Of a stretch of DNA of 64,000 nucleotides, positions 1 through 8,967 are shown piece by piece. The position numbers and the translations under genes are program-made. This stretch comes from Rhodoferax sp. (GTDB lineage: Bacteria > Pseudomonadota > Gammaproteobacteria > Burkholderiales > Burkholderiaceae_C). Positions within the stretch are counted from its first letter, which is position 1. The number at the start of each line of letters is the position of its first letter. The notes under the pieces are model-generated. The model was not told the DNA's origin. It was given only the letters and a program-made list of their open reading frames with translations, and searched no databases. Location: contig NZ_JAQTWM010000002.1 in assembly GCF_028689305.1 (NCBI RefSeq), positions 41,724-105,723 on the forward strand, written 5' to 3'.

Positions 1-184
1 GGTCGAGCGTATTCGGGTCAAATCCTCGTTGCAACAAGGCACTCACCTGGCCACCGTCATCTTGTTGAATGGCGCGGAAGAAGTCCTCGTAAGAGCCTGC
101 GTGAGCAATTGAAAAACTTGTAAAAACAATAAGATAAATACTTTTCTTAAAGTAATTTGTGATGATTTGAAACCACTGAATCAT
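1..184 (-). CDS. Ankyrin-repeat-like protein, N-terminal part (runs off the window start)
   Basis: Read by hand on the minus strand from ATG at 184: [61 protein letters not shown]... Signal peptide followed by an ankyrin-type 'F..AI..DD...V..LL.RGFDPN' motif. ATGA overlap with the tatD stop. Not in the ORF track. Confidence 0.75.
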   Translation of the reverse strand, partial: MIQWFQIITNYFKKSIYLIVFTSFSIAHAGSYEDFFRAIQQDDGGQVSALLQRGFDPNTLD

Positions 185-978
185 GAGCGCTCAACCTCTT
201 TGAACAGGGTGTCGAAATTACGGCTGGTGATGCGTGCGATCTCTTCCACGGACAGTTCCCGCAGCTGGGCCAATTGGGCCGCCACCCACGGTACATAAGA
301 GGGATTGTTGGTTTTGCCGCGGTACGGCACCGGAGCCAAGTAGGGGCTGTCGGTTTCGATCAACAAGCGATCCAGCGGCACCATGGTGGCCACATCACGG
401 ATGGCTTGCGCACTTTTGAAGGTCAAAATACCCGAAAACGAGATGTAAAACCCCAGATCAAGGGCGGCCAGCGCCACTTCAAGGTCTTCGGTGAAACAGT
501 GGAAGACCCCGCCGGCACTGTCGCCGCAACCCGTTTCGCCCTCCTCCCGCAGGATTTGCAGCGTATCAGCTGCCGCTTGACGGGTGTGGATCACCAGTGG
601 TTTGCCCAGCTGGCGGGCGGCCCGGATGTGGGTGCGAAAACGTTCACGCTGCCAGTGCATGTCGGCCACACTGCGGCCATTGAGCCGGTAATAGTCCAGG
701 CCGGTTTCGCCAATCCCTACCACCCGCGGCAAGCTGCCCAGCTTGAGCAGCTCTGCCAAAGTCGGCTCCTGAACACCTTCGCTGTCCGGATGGACCCCGA
801 CGGTGGCCCACAGATTCTCATGGGCCAGCGCCAGCTGGTGCACGGCGCCAAATTCTTCCAGCGTGGTGCTGATGCACAACGCCCGCCCGACACGGGCCGC
901 CTGCATGGCATCCAGGATGGTGGGCAAATCCGAAATCAGTTCCGGGAAATTCAGGTGGCAGTGTGAATCAGTGAACAT
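181..978 (-). CDS. tatD: TatD family hydrolase
   Basis: [14 protein letters not shown]..., [44 protein letters not shown] motifs. Confidence 0.93.
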   Translation of the reverse strand: MFTDSHCHLNFPELISDLPTILDAMQAARVGRALCISTTLEEFGAVHQLALAHENLWATVGVHPDSEGVQEPTLAELLKLGSLPRVVGIGETGLDYYRLNGRSVADMHWQRERFRTHIRAARQLGKPLVIHTRQAAADTLQILREEGETGCGDSAGGVFHCFTEDLEVALAALDLGFYISFSGILTFKSAQAIRDVATMVPLDRLLIETDSPYLAPVPYRGKTNNPSYVPWVAAQLAQLRELSVEEIARITSRNFDTLFKEVERS

Positions 979-996
979 GGATCAAGCCGGTCCCGG

Positions 997-1383
997 TCAA
1001 ATCGTCTGGGTGGCCCGGTCCGAGGCCAGATGTGAGCCCAGGATGTCTTCGATCTTGAGCTTGAGCGCCTGGGATTTTTCGTCCCTGGGGAACTGGATAC
1101 CCACCCCCTGGGTGCGGTTGCCCATGGCTTTGGCAGGGGTCACCCAGGCCACCTTGCCGGCCACCGGGTAACGTTGTGGGTCATCGGGCAGGGAAATCAG
1201 CACGTAAACCGATTCACCCAGGCTGTATTCGCGGGTGGTCGGGATGAACAGGCCACCATCGGCAAAAATCGGGATGTAGGCGGCGTACAGGGCCGACTTT
1301 TCCTTGATGGCCAGCTGGATCACGCTGGGGCGCGGAACCCCTGCTGCCGCGCCACTTTCATGTGGGTGTTTGGGCTTGTTCAT
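997..1383 (-). CDS. PilZ domain-containing protein
   Basis: Short PilZ-like protein between tatD and holB, a common betaproteobacterial context; GGLFIPT...GESVYVLISLPD...VAGKVAWVTP...GVGIQF. Confidence 0.85.
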   Translation of the reverse strand: MNKPKHPHESGAAAGVPRPSVIQLAIKEKSALYAAYIPIFADGGLFIPTTREYSLGESVYVLISLPDDPQRYPVAGKVAWVTPAKAMGNRTQGVGIQFPRDEKSQALKLKIEDILGSHLASDRATQTI

Positions 1384-2375
1384 GGCCGTGAGTTTAGGGC
1401 TTGTTGCGCCTGGCTGACCAAGGCCTCCTGCATCAGCCCGACGTTGAACGGGTGCTCCACTGTGCGCATGGTGTCGCTCAGTGCCTTGGCCCAGCTGGTC
1501 AGGCTTTGCCAGCTGCCACCTTGCGGCAAATCACCAGCCTCAAAAAACCGTGGTGCGGCGCCGGTCTTGACGGCCAGCAGATCATGGCAGAGCTTGTGCA
1601 GGGCATCGACGGTTTGGGCTGGCGTCCAGTCTTTGAACACACTCACATCGCCACGCTGCACGGCTTTGGGCAACAGGCGCCACAAATCGCTGATCGGTGC
1701 AAATTGCAAGGCATTGGCGGGTCGGCCCCCGGCGGCGCGCAACATCACCGTGGCCTGGGCAGCGGGCACGCCCTGTGACTGTAACCACTGCATGGCGCTG
1801 TTTTGATCAGGCCAGATCATGGTGTGGCCCAGGCAGCGGCTGCGAATGGTGGGCAGCAACAGGTGGGCAGCCTCGGTGGCCAGCACAAATTTCACGTCGC
1901 CAGCCGGTTCTTCCAGGGTTTTGAGCAAGGCGTTGGCGGTAAACACATTCATGCGCTCGGCAGGAAACACCAGCACCACCTTGCCCCGGCCGCGGGCGCT
2001 GGTGCGCTGGGCGAATTCCACGGTATCACGCATGGCCTCGACCCGGATTTCCTTGCTGATCTTGCGCTTTTTGCTGTCGATCTCAGACTGGGCCTTTTCG
2101 CTCAATGGCCAGCCCAGATCCACCAACGCCGATTCGGGCATCAGCACACACAGGTCGGCGTGGGCGTGCACGTCAATGGCGTGGCAGCTGCCGCAATGGC
2201 CACAGGCGCCCTGCGGCGTGGGCTGGTCGCATAACCAGGCACGGGCCAGGGCCAAGGCCAGCGCATATTGACCCAGCCCGGAAGGGCCGGCCAGCAGCCA
2301 GGCGTGGCCGCGTTGCGCCAGCAGGGTCTGCGCCTGCGCCGCCAGCCAGGGGGCCAGTGGGGTGGAGGCCGTCAT
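1380..2375 (-). CDS. holB: DNA polymerase III subunit delta'
   Basis: [55 protein letters not shown]. Confidence 0.93.
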   Translation of the reverse strand: MTASTPLAPWLAAQAQTLLAQRGHAWLLAGPSGLGQYALALALARAWLCDQPTPQGACGHCGSCHAIDVHAHADLCVLMPESALVDLGWPLSEKAQSEIDSKKRKISKEIRVEAMRDTVEFAQRTSARGRGKVVLVFPAERMNVFTANALLKTLEEPAGDVKFVLATEAAHLLLPTIRSRCLGHTMIWPDQNSAMQWLQSQGVPAAQATVMLRAAGGRPANALQFAPISDLWRLLPKAVQRGDVSVFKDWTPAQTVDALHKLCHDLLAVKTGAAPRFFEAGDLPQGGSWQSLTSWAKALSDTMRTVEHPFNVGLMQEALVSQAQQALNSRP

Positions 2376-3040
2376 GTCAACCAGCCCTTCTGCCGCACGG
2401 CCCGCAGCACTTCCAGCCAGACCGTTTCACGCGAATTGGCGGCAGCAATGCGGGCAAATCGCTGCGGGTCGGTCTGCAGGCGCTGTAAATACCCCTCACT
2501 GACACGGCTGAAAAAGGCTGCTGGCTGGGCCTCGAATTTGTCAGGCACCCGCACACCCGCCAGACGCCGGGCGGCAATATCGGGCGCCAATTCAAACCAG
2601 ATGGTCAGGTCGGGTTGACGAACAAAATAACCCTCCAGCCCACGTTTTGACTGCACAAGTTGCTCTAGAAAAGATAGCGTATGGAGATCGAATCCGCGCC
2701 CGCCGCCCTGGTAGGCAAAGGTGGCGTCGGTGAACCGGTCACACAGCACCACATCGCCACGGGCCAGCGCTGGCTCGATCAGTTGCTGCAAGTGGTCGCG
2801 CCGGGCGGCGAACACCAGCAGGGCTTCGGTCATGGCATCCATGGTGTCGTTGAGCACCAGGGCACGCAATTTCTCGGCCAGAGGTGTGCCACCTGGCTCG
2901 CGGGTCAGGGTGACCGCCCTGCCCTGCGCTTCAAAAGCGCGCGCCAGAGCGTCGATATGGGTTGATTTGCCGGCACCGTCGATGCCTTCAAAACTGATGA
3001 AAAGTCCCGGAGTGGCCATGGCGGACAGAGGCAGGTTCAT
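2372..3040 (-). CDS. tmk: Thymidylate kinase
   Basis: [20 protein letters not shown]-loop, [30 protein letters not shown]; stop/start overlap with holB. Confidence 0.95.
   Translation of the reverse strand: MNLPLSAMATPGLFISFEGIDGAGKSTHIDALARAFEAQGRAVTLTREPGGTPLAEKLRALVLNDTMDAMTEALLVFAARRDHLQQLIEPALARGDVVLCDRFTDATFAYQGGGRGFDLHTLSFLEQLVQSKRGLEGYFVRQPDLTIWFELAPDIAARRLAGVRVPDKFEAQPAAFFSRVSEGYLQRLQTDPQRFARIAAANSRETVWLEVLRAVRQKGWLT
2619..2678 (-). repeat. Dispersed repeat copy M (inside tmk)
   Basis: minus strand GCTAT-CTTTTCT-AGAGC ... ACGTGGGCTGGAGGGTTATTTTGTTC. Confidence 0.7.
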
Positions 3041-4038
3041 GGCCTGCGCTGGTATTTGTTGACAGCACGATTGTGCGCCGTCAAGTCGTTGCTGAATTCA
3101 CTGCTGCCGTCCCCTCGTGCCACAAAATACAGCGCCTGGCTGGACGCTGGCTGGGCGGCGGCCATCAGGGCCGCCTTGCCTGGCATGGCAATGGGCGTTG
3201 GTGGCAGGCCAACGCGGGTATAGGTATTCCATGGGGTGTCGGCCTGCAAGTCACTGCGGCGCAAATTGCCGTCAAAACGTTCACCCATGCCGTAAATCAC
3301 GGTTGGGTCGGTCTGCAGCAGCATGCCCAGGCGCAAGCGGTTGGTAAATACCGCGGCAATCATGGGCCGGTCACTGGCGCGGCCCGTTTCCTTTTCGATG
3401 ATGCTGGCCAGCGTCAGCAGTTGCTCCGGGGTTTTCAGCGGCGTGTTGTTCTGGCGCATCTGCCAGGCCGCCTCCAGATGCCGGTCCATCGCGCGCAATG
3501 CCCGTGCCAGCACCGCCAAGTCGCTGCTGCCTTTGGCGTAGGTGTAGGTGTCGGGGTAAAAATGCCCCTCGGGCGGGACCCCTGGCCGCCCCAGCTTTTG
3601 CATGATCAAATCGGGCTCCAGCCCGCGTGTATCGGACTTGAGCTGCTCTGCTTTTGAGAGTGTTTCAAGAAACTGCCGAAAGGTCAGCCCCTCCACCAGC
3701 GTGACGGCGCGCAAGGCTTCTTCACCACGAACCAGTTTGGCCAGCAGGCGCTGCGGCGTGACCTCCCCCTCAAGCTCGTAACTGCCCGCCTTGATCTGGC
3801 GGGCCTGGCCAGACAGGCGAAACCACCAGTACAGCAGCTGGGGCGAGGTTTGGACGCCAGCATCCACCACACTCTGGGCAATGCCCCGCACCGGGGTGCC
3901 GGGTTCAATCGACAGGTCGACCACCGGTGTGGCCAAGGACAGGCGCTGATGGACCCACCACCAGCCCGAACCCGCCAGCCCCACTGCCACCACCATCAAT
4001 AAACCGATCAATCGCCGCACAACCCTGTTGCCTTCCAC
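3037..4038 (-). CDS. mltG: Endolytic transglycosylase MltG
   Basis: YceG-like: [67 protein letters not shown]. Confidence 0.95.
   Translation of the reverse strand: MEGNRVVRRLIGLLMVVAVGLAGSGWWWVHQRLSLATPVVDLSIEPGTPVRGIAQSVVDAGVQTSPQLLYWWFRLSGQARQIKAGSYELEGEVTPQRLLAKLVRGEEALRAVTLVEGLTFRQFLETLSKAEQLKSDTRGLEPDLIMQKLGRPGVPPEGHFYPDTYTYAKGSSDLAVLARALRAMDRHLEAAWQMRQNNTPLKTPEQLLTLASIIEKETGRASDRPMIAAVFTNRLRLGMLLQTDPTVIYGMGERFDGNLRRSDLQADTPWNTYTRVGLPPTPIAMPGKAALMAAAQPASSQALYFVARGDGSSEFSNDLTAHNRAVNKYQRRP
3601..3661 (-). repeat. Dispersed repeat copy N (inside mltG)
   Basis: minus strand ACTCT-CAAAAGC-AGAGC ... CGCGGGCTGGAGCCCGATTTGATCATG. Confidence 0.65.
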
Positions 4039-4067
4039 AAAATCAACCGCGCATCATAATCGGCGCC

Positions 4068-4997
4068 ATGCAAAACCAACTCAACGGCGTCGCCCCGCTG
4101 ACACATTTAGGGCTGATTCGTGCACAGGGCGAGGAAGCCGCCAAATTTCTGCACAGCCAATTCACCAACGATTTTGTGCTGCTGGGCCAGACTGAAGCCC
4201 GGCTGGCGGGCTTTTGTACCGCCAAAGGCCGACTGCAAGCCAGTTTCATCGGCTTCAAGCGCAGCCCCACCGATCTCCTGCTGGTCTGCAGCCGTGACAT
4301 CCTGGCGGCCACACTCAAGCGTCTGTCGATGTTTGTCATGCGTGCCAAGGTCAAACTGAGTGATGCCAGCAGCGACTTTGCCGTGTATGGCTTGGTCGGG
4401 TCAGCGGCCATGGATGCTTTCAAAAAAGGAGCTATCCAGGTCCATTCGACGTGGGCTAAGGCCGATTTTGATGATATCAGCCTGATCCAGCTGTATCCGG
4501 CAGATGAGGTGCCCCGGGCGCTCTGGGTGGCACCGCTGAACAGCGTGCTACCAGCGGGTGATGTCTTGCCGCCAGCGTTGTGGGACTGGAGCGAGGTGCG
4601 TAGCGGCATTGCCACCGTGACCCAGCCCATCGTCGAAGCCTTTGTCCCCCAAATGCTCAATTACGAGTCGGTCGGTGGTGTGAATTTCAAAAAAGGTTGT
4701 TATCCGGGGCAGGAAGTGGTGGCGCGCAGCCAGTTTCGCGGCACACTGAAGCGGCGTGCCTACTTGGCGCACGCGGAACTTGCGCTGACCGCGGGCGACG
4801 AGCTGTTTTTGCCTGCTGACGAGGGGCAGCCCTGTGGTCTCGTGGCTCAAGCTGCACCGGCCCCAGACGGCGGCTTTGATGCCATTGTGTCGATCCAGAT
4901 CAGCGCTTTTGAGACCGGTGGTGTCCGTGTGGGACAGGTAGCGGGGCCCCAGCTGGCGCTGTCACCCGTACCCTACCCTTTGCTGGCGGATATTTGA
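4068..4997 (+). CDS. ygfZ: Folate-binding protein YgfZ
   Basis: MQNQLNGVAPLTHLGLIRAQGEEAAKFLHSQFTND..., signature KKGCYPGQEVVARSQFRGTLKRR. Start moved from 3927 to 4068 because the upstream part overlaps mltG antisense. Confidence 0.93.
   Translation: MQNQLNGVAPLTHLGLIRAQGEEAAKFLHSQFTNDFVLLGQTEARLAGFCTAKGRLQASFIGFKRSPTDLLLVCSRDILAATLKRLSMFVMRAKVKLSDASSDFAVYGLVGSAAMDAFKKGAIQVHSTWAKADFDDISLIQLYPADEVPRALWVAPLNSVLPAGDVLPPALWDWSEVRSGIATVTQPIVEAFVPQMLNYESVGGVNFKKGCYPGQEVVARSQFRGTLKRRAYLAHAELALTAGDELFLPADEGQPCGLVAQAAPAPDGGFDAIVSIQISAFETGGVRVGQVAGPQLALSPVPYPLLADI
4416..4478 (+). repeat. Dispersed repeat copy K (inside ygfZ)
   Basis: GCTTT-CAAAAAA-GGAGC ... CGACGTGGGCTAAGGCCGATTTTGATGATAT. Confidence 0.7.
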
Positions 4998-5064
4998 GCC
5001 GCCCAGGCATGGTGGCCCCTGGTGGACGAGGCCAGGCCCTCAGGCTGCGGGTTGTTTGGATATT

Positions 5065-5078
5065 TTGATCCCTGTCAA
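5065..5078. promoter_or_regulatory. FNR/CRP-family-like box upstream of the diguanylate cyclase
   Basis: TTGATCCCTGTCAA versus FNR consensus TTGATNNNNATCAA (one mismatch); CATAAT -10-like hexamer at 5089-5094. Confidence 0.55.
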
Positions 5079-5174
5079 ATAAGACAAGCATAATGTCCCT
5101 TGGGTGGATCAGATCAAATTCAAAACCGTTATGCCTTTTGGCGCCAGCATCCGCTGGTCGTCCAGCAAGTTGAC

Positions 5175-6296
5175 ATGAAGACTGAAAAGAAGACCGGCAG
5201 GCACTGGGTGGTTCGCATGAACTACTTCAATCGCACCGTGTCGTGGGTCTTCGCCTTTGTGCTGCTGGGCTCCCACTTGGTGGACCGTGCTGATGGTGTG
5301 ATGGGCTGGTTCTGGCTGGTCCTGCAGTTTCTTGTTTATCCCCATCTGGTCTACCTGCGCACCCGGTTGGCGAGTGATCCCCTTCAGGCAGAACTCCAGA
5401 ACCTGTTGCTGGATTCGTTTCTGTTCGGCATCTGGATCTCGGCGCTGGGTTTTCCGCTATGGATCAGCTTCCCGTTGGTGATTTCCACCTGCATCAACCT
5501 GTCGGCATTTCGTGGTCTCCGGGGGCTGCTGCAGGCGACAGCAGCGCTGGCGGCGGGTGTTTTGCTGACGATCCCTGTCACGGGCTGGCATTTCCAGCCC
5601 GATACCAGCCTGATCACCAGCTTGCTGGCCATCATGAGCCTGTCAACCTACCTGACGCTGTTTGCCTTTGGTGCGCACAAACGCACACTCAAATTGCATG
5701 AAGTGCGATTGAAACTGCGCCAGAGCGAGCAGGCACTGCACAAGCAGATCGCGGAAATCAGCTTTCTGCAGGGACAGTTGACCGAGCAGGTCAACCGCGA
5801 CCCGCTGACCGGGCTCTTCAATCGTCGTTACCTCGATGCCACCCTGGATCGGGAAATTGCCCGCTGTGAACGGGAACAGAACCCGCTTTGTCTCATGATG
5901 GTCGACATCGACCATTTCAAACACATCAATGACACCTACGGTCACCAGGCGGGTGACGCCGTACTGGTGCAGGTGGCAAAAACACTGTCAGATGAGTTAC
6001 GTGCCGGCGACATTGCCTGCCGCTACGGTGGCGAGGAATTCCTGCTGCTCATGCCCAATCTGACACCGGCAGTGGCGATGGAACGTGCGGAAGAACTGCG
6101 CAAAAAACAGGCAGCCAGCAATATTCTGGTCTCAGGCCAGCAAATGGCGGTGCGTCTGTCCATTGGCCTGGCCTCATTGCCATCGGATGCTCTTACCGCC
6201 CATGCGCTGATCCGCAATGCAGACGCCGCGCTGTATCAGGCCAAGCAGCAGGGCCGCAATCGTGTCGTCTCGTTTGTCCAAGTGACGGCGACCTGA
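5175..6296 (+). CDS. Diguanylate cyclase with N-terminal MASE2-like membrane sensor
   Basis: GGDEF domain with the GGEEF variant (CRYGGEEFLLLMPN), DPLTGLFNRRYLD; hydrophobic N-terminus resembling MASE2. Likely start ATG 5175 (ORF opens at TTG 5100). Confidence 0.88.
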   Translation: MKTEKKTGRHWVVRMNYFNRTVSWVFAFVLLGSHLVDRADGVMGWFWLVLQFLVYPHLVYLRTRLASDPLQAELQNLLLDSFLFGIWISALGFPLWISFPLVISTCINLSAFRGLRGLLQATAALAAGVLLTIPVTGWHFQPDTSLITSLLAIMSLSTYLTLFAFGAHKRTLKLHEVRLKLRQSEQALHKQIAEISFLQGQLTEQVNRDPLTGLFNRRYLDATLDREIARCEREQNPLCLMMVDIDHFKHINDTYGHQAGDAVLVQVAKTLSDELRAGDIACRYGGEEFLLLMPNLTPAVAMERAEELRKKQAASNILVSGQQMAVRLSIGLASLPSDALTAHALIRNADAALYQAKQQGRNRVVSFVQVTAT

Positions 6297-6308
6297 ACGC
6301 CGACCGGT

Positions 6309-6995
6309 TCAAAGACCGTCCTCTTCCGGCGCAATCCGCCCGGCTTCGATGGTGATACGCCGCTGGCAGCGTGCCGCAATGGCCTTGTCGTGGGTCACCA
6401 GCACCAGGGTGGTGCCCAGTTCGCGGTTCAGGTCAAACATCAGTTCCATCACCGTCTCGCCGGTGGCAAAGTCCAGGCTGCCGGTAGGCTCGTCAGCCAG
6501 CAGCACGGCCGGCTGGACCACAAAGGCACGTGCCAGCGCCACCCGCTGCTGTTCACCGCCCGAAAGTACCCTGGGGTAGTGGCCCAGGCGCTGCGACAAG
6601 CCCACACGCGCCAGCATCTCGGTGGCAGCCTGGCGGGCATCACGCCGGTTGGCCAGCTCCAGCGGCAGCATCACGTTTTCCAGGGCGGTCAGATTGCCCA
6701 GCAATTGAAAGCTCTGGAACACAAAACCCATTTTTTGCGCCCGCAGTGCGGCACGGGCATCTTCGTCGATGGCAAACAAGTCCTGACCGGCCAGATGCAC
6801 CGTGCCGCGACTGGGGACATCCAGTCCGGCGATGATCGACAGCAGCGTGCTTTTCCCGGAGCCGGAGGCACCGACAATGGCGACGGTTTCCCGCTGGCTC
6901 AAACGGAAATCGATATCACGCAAAATGTCGAGTGTGCCGGTGGAGTCACTGACGGACTTGAAGACGTGCTCAACCGAAATAATGCAATCTGACAT
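6309..6995 (-). CDS. ABC transporter ATP-binding protein (LolD/YbbA-like)
   Basis: Walker A GASGSGKST, signature LSGGEQQRVALARA, Walker B VLLADEPTGSLD; start MSDCIISVEHVFK at 6995. Confidence 0.9.
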   Translation of the reverse strand: MSDCIISVEHVFKSVSDSTGTLDILRDIDFRLSQRETVAIVGASGSGKSTLLSIIAGLDVPSRGTVHLAGQDLFAIDEDARAALRAQKMGFVFQSFQLLGNLTALENVMLPLELANRRDARQAATEMLARVGLSQRLGHYPRVLSGGEQQRVALARAFVVQPAVLLADEPTGSLDFATGETVMELMFDLNRELGTTLVLVTHDKAIAARCQRRITIEAGRIAPEEDGL

Positions 6996-7014
6996 GGATG
7001 TTTCTTTGAATTTG

Positions 7015-7674
7015 ATGACAATGAACCGCCGCCACTGTATCGCGTTGGCAGCGACGCTGGCGGCGGTGGGGATTCCTGCCCACCCCGCACGGGCCCAGAC
7101 CGCGGCAGCCAAACGCCTGCCCGGCACCATTCTGGTCGTTGGAGATTCGTTGAGTGCCGAGTATGGCCTGCAGCGCGGCAGTGGCTGGGTAGCGCTGCTG
7201 GAAAAAAAGCTCAAGGCCGAGAAAATCGCAGCCACGGTGGTCAACGCCAGCATCAGCGGTGACACCACATCGGGTGGACGCACCCGCCTACCAGCCTTGC
7301 TGGAAAAACATCACCCGACCCTGGTGGTGATCGAACTGGGTGGCAACGATGCGCTGCGTGGCCTGTCATTGGCGATGACGCAGGACAACCTGATGGCCAT
7401 GACACAGGTGGCGCAAAAGGCCGGGGCCAGGGTGCTGTTGCTGGGCATGCAGATGCCGCCCAACTATGGGCGCGACTACAGCCAGCGTTTTGCCCAGATG
7501 TATGTGGATGTGGCCAAGTCCGGCAAGGCGGCGCTGGTGCCGTTCCTGCTCAAAGGCATCGCTGACGTGCCTGACAGCGCCCGCTGGTTTCAGGCCGACC
7601 GCATCCACCCGCTTGAGGCGGCGCACCCAGTGATCTTGGCTAATGTCTGGCCCGAGTTGAAAAAAGGATTGTGA
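7015..7674 (+). CDS. tesA: Arylesterase / acyl-CoA thioesterase I-like SGNH hydrolase
   Basis: Signal peptide, ILVVGDSLSAEYGL (GDSL), VIELGGNDALRGL, DRIHPLEAAHP; divergent from the ABC ATPase. Confidence 0.9.
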   Translation: MTMNRRHCIALAATLAAVGIPAHPARAQTAAAKRLPGTILVVGDSLSAEYGLQRGSGWVALLEKKLKAEKIAATVVNASISGDTTSGGRTRLPALLEKHHPTLVVIELGGNDALRGLSLAMTQDNLMAMTQVAQKAGARVLLLGMQMPPNYGRDYSQRFAQMYVDVAKSGKAALVPFLLKGIADVPDSARWFQADRIHPLEAAHPVILANVWPELKKGL

Positions 7675-8738
7675 TGAGTCTGACCCCTATGAGTGCGGCC
7701 GAAGCCATGAGCCGGCTGGCCGATTTCGACACCATCATCGATGCCCGCAGCGAAGACGAATTTGCCGAAGACCACCTGCCCCAGGCCGTGAACTGGCCCA
7801 CGCTCAACAATGACGAGCGCCGCGAGATCGGTACCCTGTACAAACAGGTGAACCCATTTGAGGCCCGTAAACGCGGTGCCGCCGTGGCGGCGCGCAATAT
7901 CGCCGCGCACATCGAGCGCGAGGTGATGGACAAGCCCAAGGACTGGAAGCCGCTGACCTATTGCTGGCGCGGCGGTCAGCGCAGCGGCGCACTGTCGCTG
8001 ATCCTGAGCCAGATCGGTTTTCGGGTGACCCTGATCGACGGTGGCTACAAGGCCTTTCGCTCCGCCATGGTCCAGGACATTGACCGTCTGGTATTGCCGC
8101 TGCAGTTCCAGGTGGTGTGCGGCCCGACGGGCTCCGGCAAAACCCGTTTGCTGCAGGCACTGGCCGCGCAGGGCGCGCAGGTGCTGGACCTCGAAGCCCT
8201 GGCCAACCACCGCAGTTCGGTGCTGGGGGCCATTCCGGGGCTGCCCCAGCCCAGTCAGAAACACTTTGACATGTTGATCTGGGACACGTTGCGCCATCTG
8301 GACAACAGCCGGCCTGTGTACGTGGAGAGTGAAAGCAAGAAGGTCGGCAATGTGTCCGTCCCGGCCACCCTGGTGCAGGCCATGCGCCAGAGCCCGTGCC
8401 TGAATTTACAGCTGTCCGACGCCGAGCGTGTAGCCTTGTTGATGGAGGACTACGACTATCTGGTGCGTGATGTGGATTATTTCTGCAACCGCCTGGCGGT
8501 GCTGACGGCGCTCAAAGGCCGTGTGGTGGTAGAGGGCTGGCAAGCCCAGGCGCGTGCCGGTGCCTTGGCGCCGGTGGTGCAGGACTTGTTGACCAGTCAT
8601 TACGACCCGGCCTATTCCCAGTCCATGCAGCGCAATTTTGTTCAGTTCAATGATTCAAAAACCATAGCACCCATGGACCGTTCCATGCGGGCTATGGCCG
8701 ATTTGGCTGCTCAAATACTGGCCTGTGCGGCGGGCTGA
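7671..8738 (+). CDS. mnmH: tRNA 2-selenouridine synthase (rhodanese + P-loop)
   Basis: N-terminal rhodanese with CWRGGQRSGALS; CGPTGSGKTRLLQAL; YVESESKKVGNVSVP; known synonyms selU/ybbB. Confidence 0.93.
   Translation: MMSLTPMSAAEAMSRLADFDTIIDARSEDEFAEDHLPQAVNWPTLNNDERREIGTLYKQVNPFEARKRGAAVAARNIAAHIEREVMDKPKDWKPLTYCWRGGQRSGALSLILSQIGFRVTLIDGGYKAFRSAMVQDIDRLVLPLQFQVVCGPTGSGKTRLLQALAAQGAQVLDLEALANHRSSVLGAIPGLPQPSQKHFDMLIWDTLRHLDNSRPVYVESESKKVGNVSVPATLVQAMRQSPCLNLQLSDAERVALLMEDYDYLVRDVDYFCNRLAVLTALKGRVVVEGWQAQARAGALAPVVQDLLTSHYDPAYSQSMQRNFVQFNDSKTIAPMDRSMRAMADLAAQILACAAG
8652..8712 (+). repeat. Dispersed repeat copy L (inside mnmH/selU)
   Basis: GATTCAAAAACCATAGC ... CATGCGGGCTATGGCCGATTTGG; tail near-identical to copy K. 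Confidence 0.65.
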
Positions 8739-8754
8739 GTGGATACCAACGGCA

Positions 8755-8925
8755 TCAAGCCGTCGGGGCTGAAGGGTCGACCTGGGCACCGGATGGATCC
8801 GATGACTCGACTGGCGCGCCCTCACCCGCCTTGCGTTGGGCCTTCTCCTTCAGCTTTTCTTCTTTTTTCTTCTTTTTAGCCAGTTCTTTTTGACGTTTTT
8901 CGTAGCCGTAATTAGGTGTTGCCAA
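8755..8925 (-). CDS. Small lysine-rich protein (56 aa), TTG start, not in the supplied ORF track
   Basis: Minus-strand translation MATPNYGYEKRQKELAKKKKKEEKLKEKAQRKAGEGAPVESSDPSGAQVDPSAPTA*; GAAAG ribosome-binding-like sequence upstream of the TTG. Confidence 0.7.
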   Translation of the reverse strand: MATPNYGYEKRQKELAKKKKKEEKLKEKAQRKAGEGAPVESSDPSGAQVDPSAPTA

Positions 8926-8967
8926 TGTAGTCTTTCAAGGTTGAAGGCTGCGATTTTACCTGCTGGC

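Noticed and set aside
4028-4068. Leaderless ygfZ promoter (CATAAT at 4054-4059)
   Set aside because: No acceptable -35 at proper spacing; evidence too thin.
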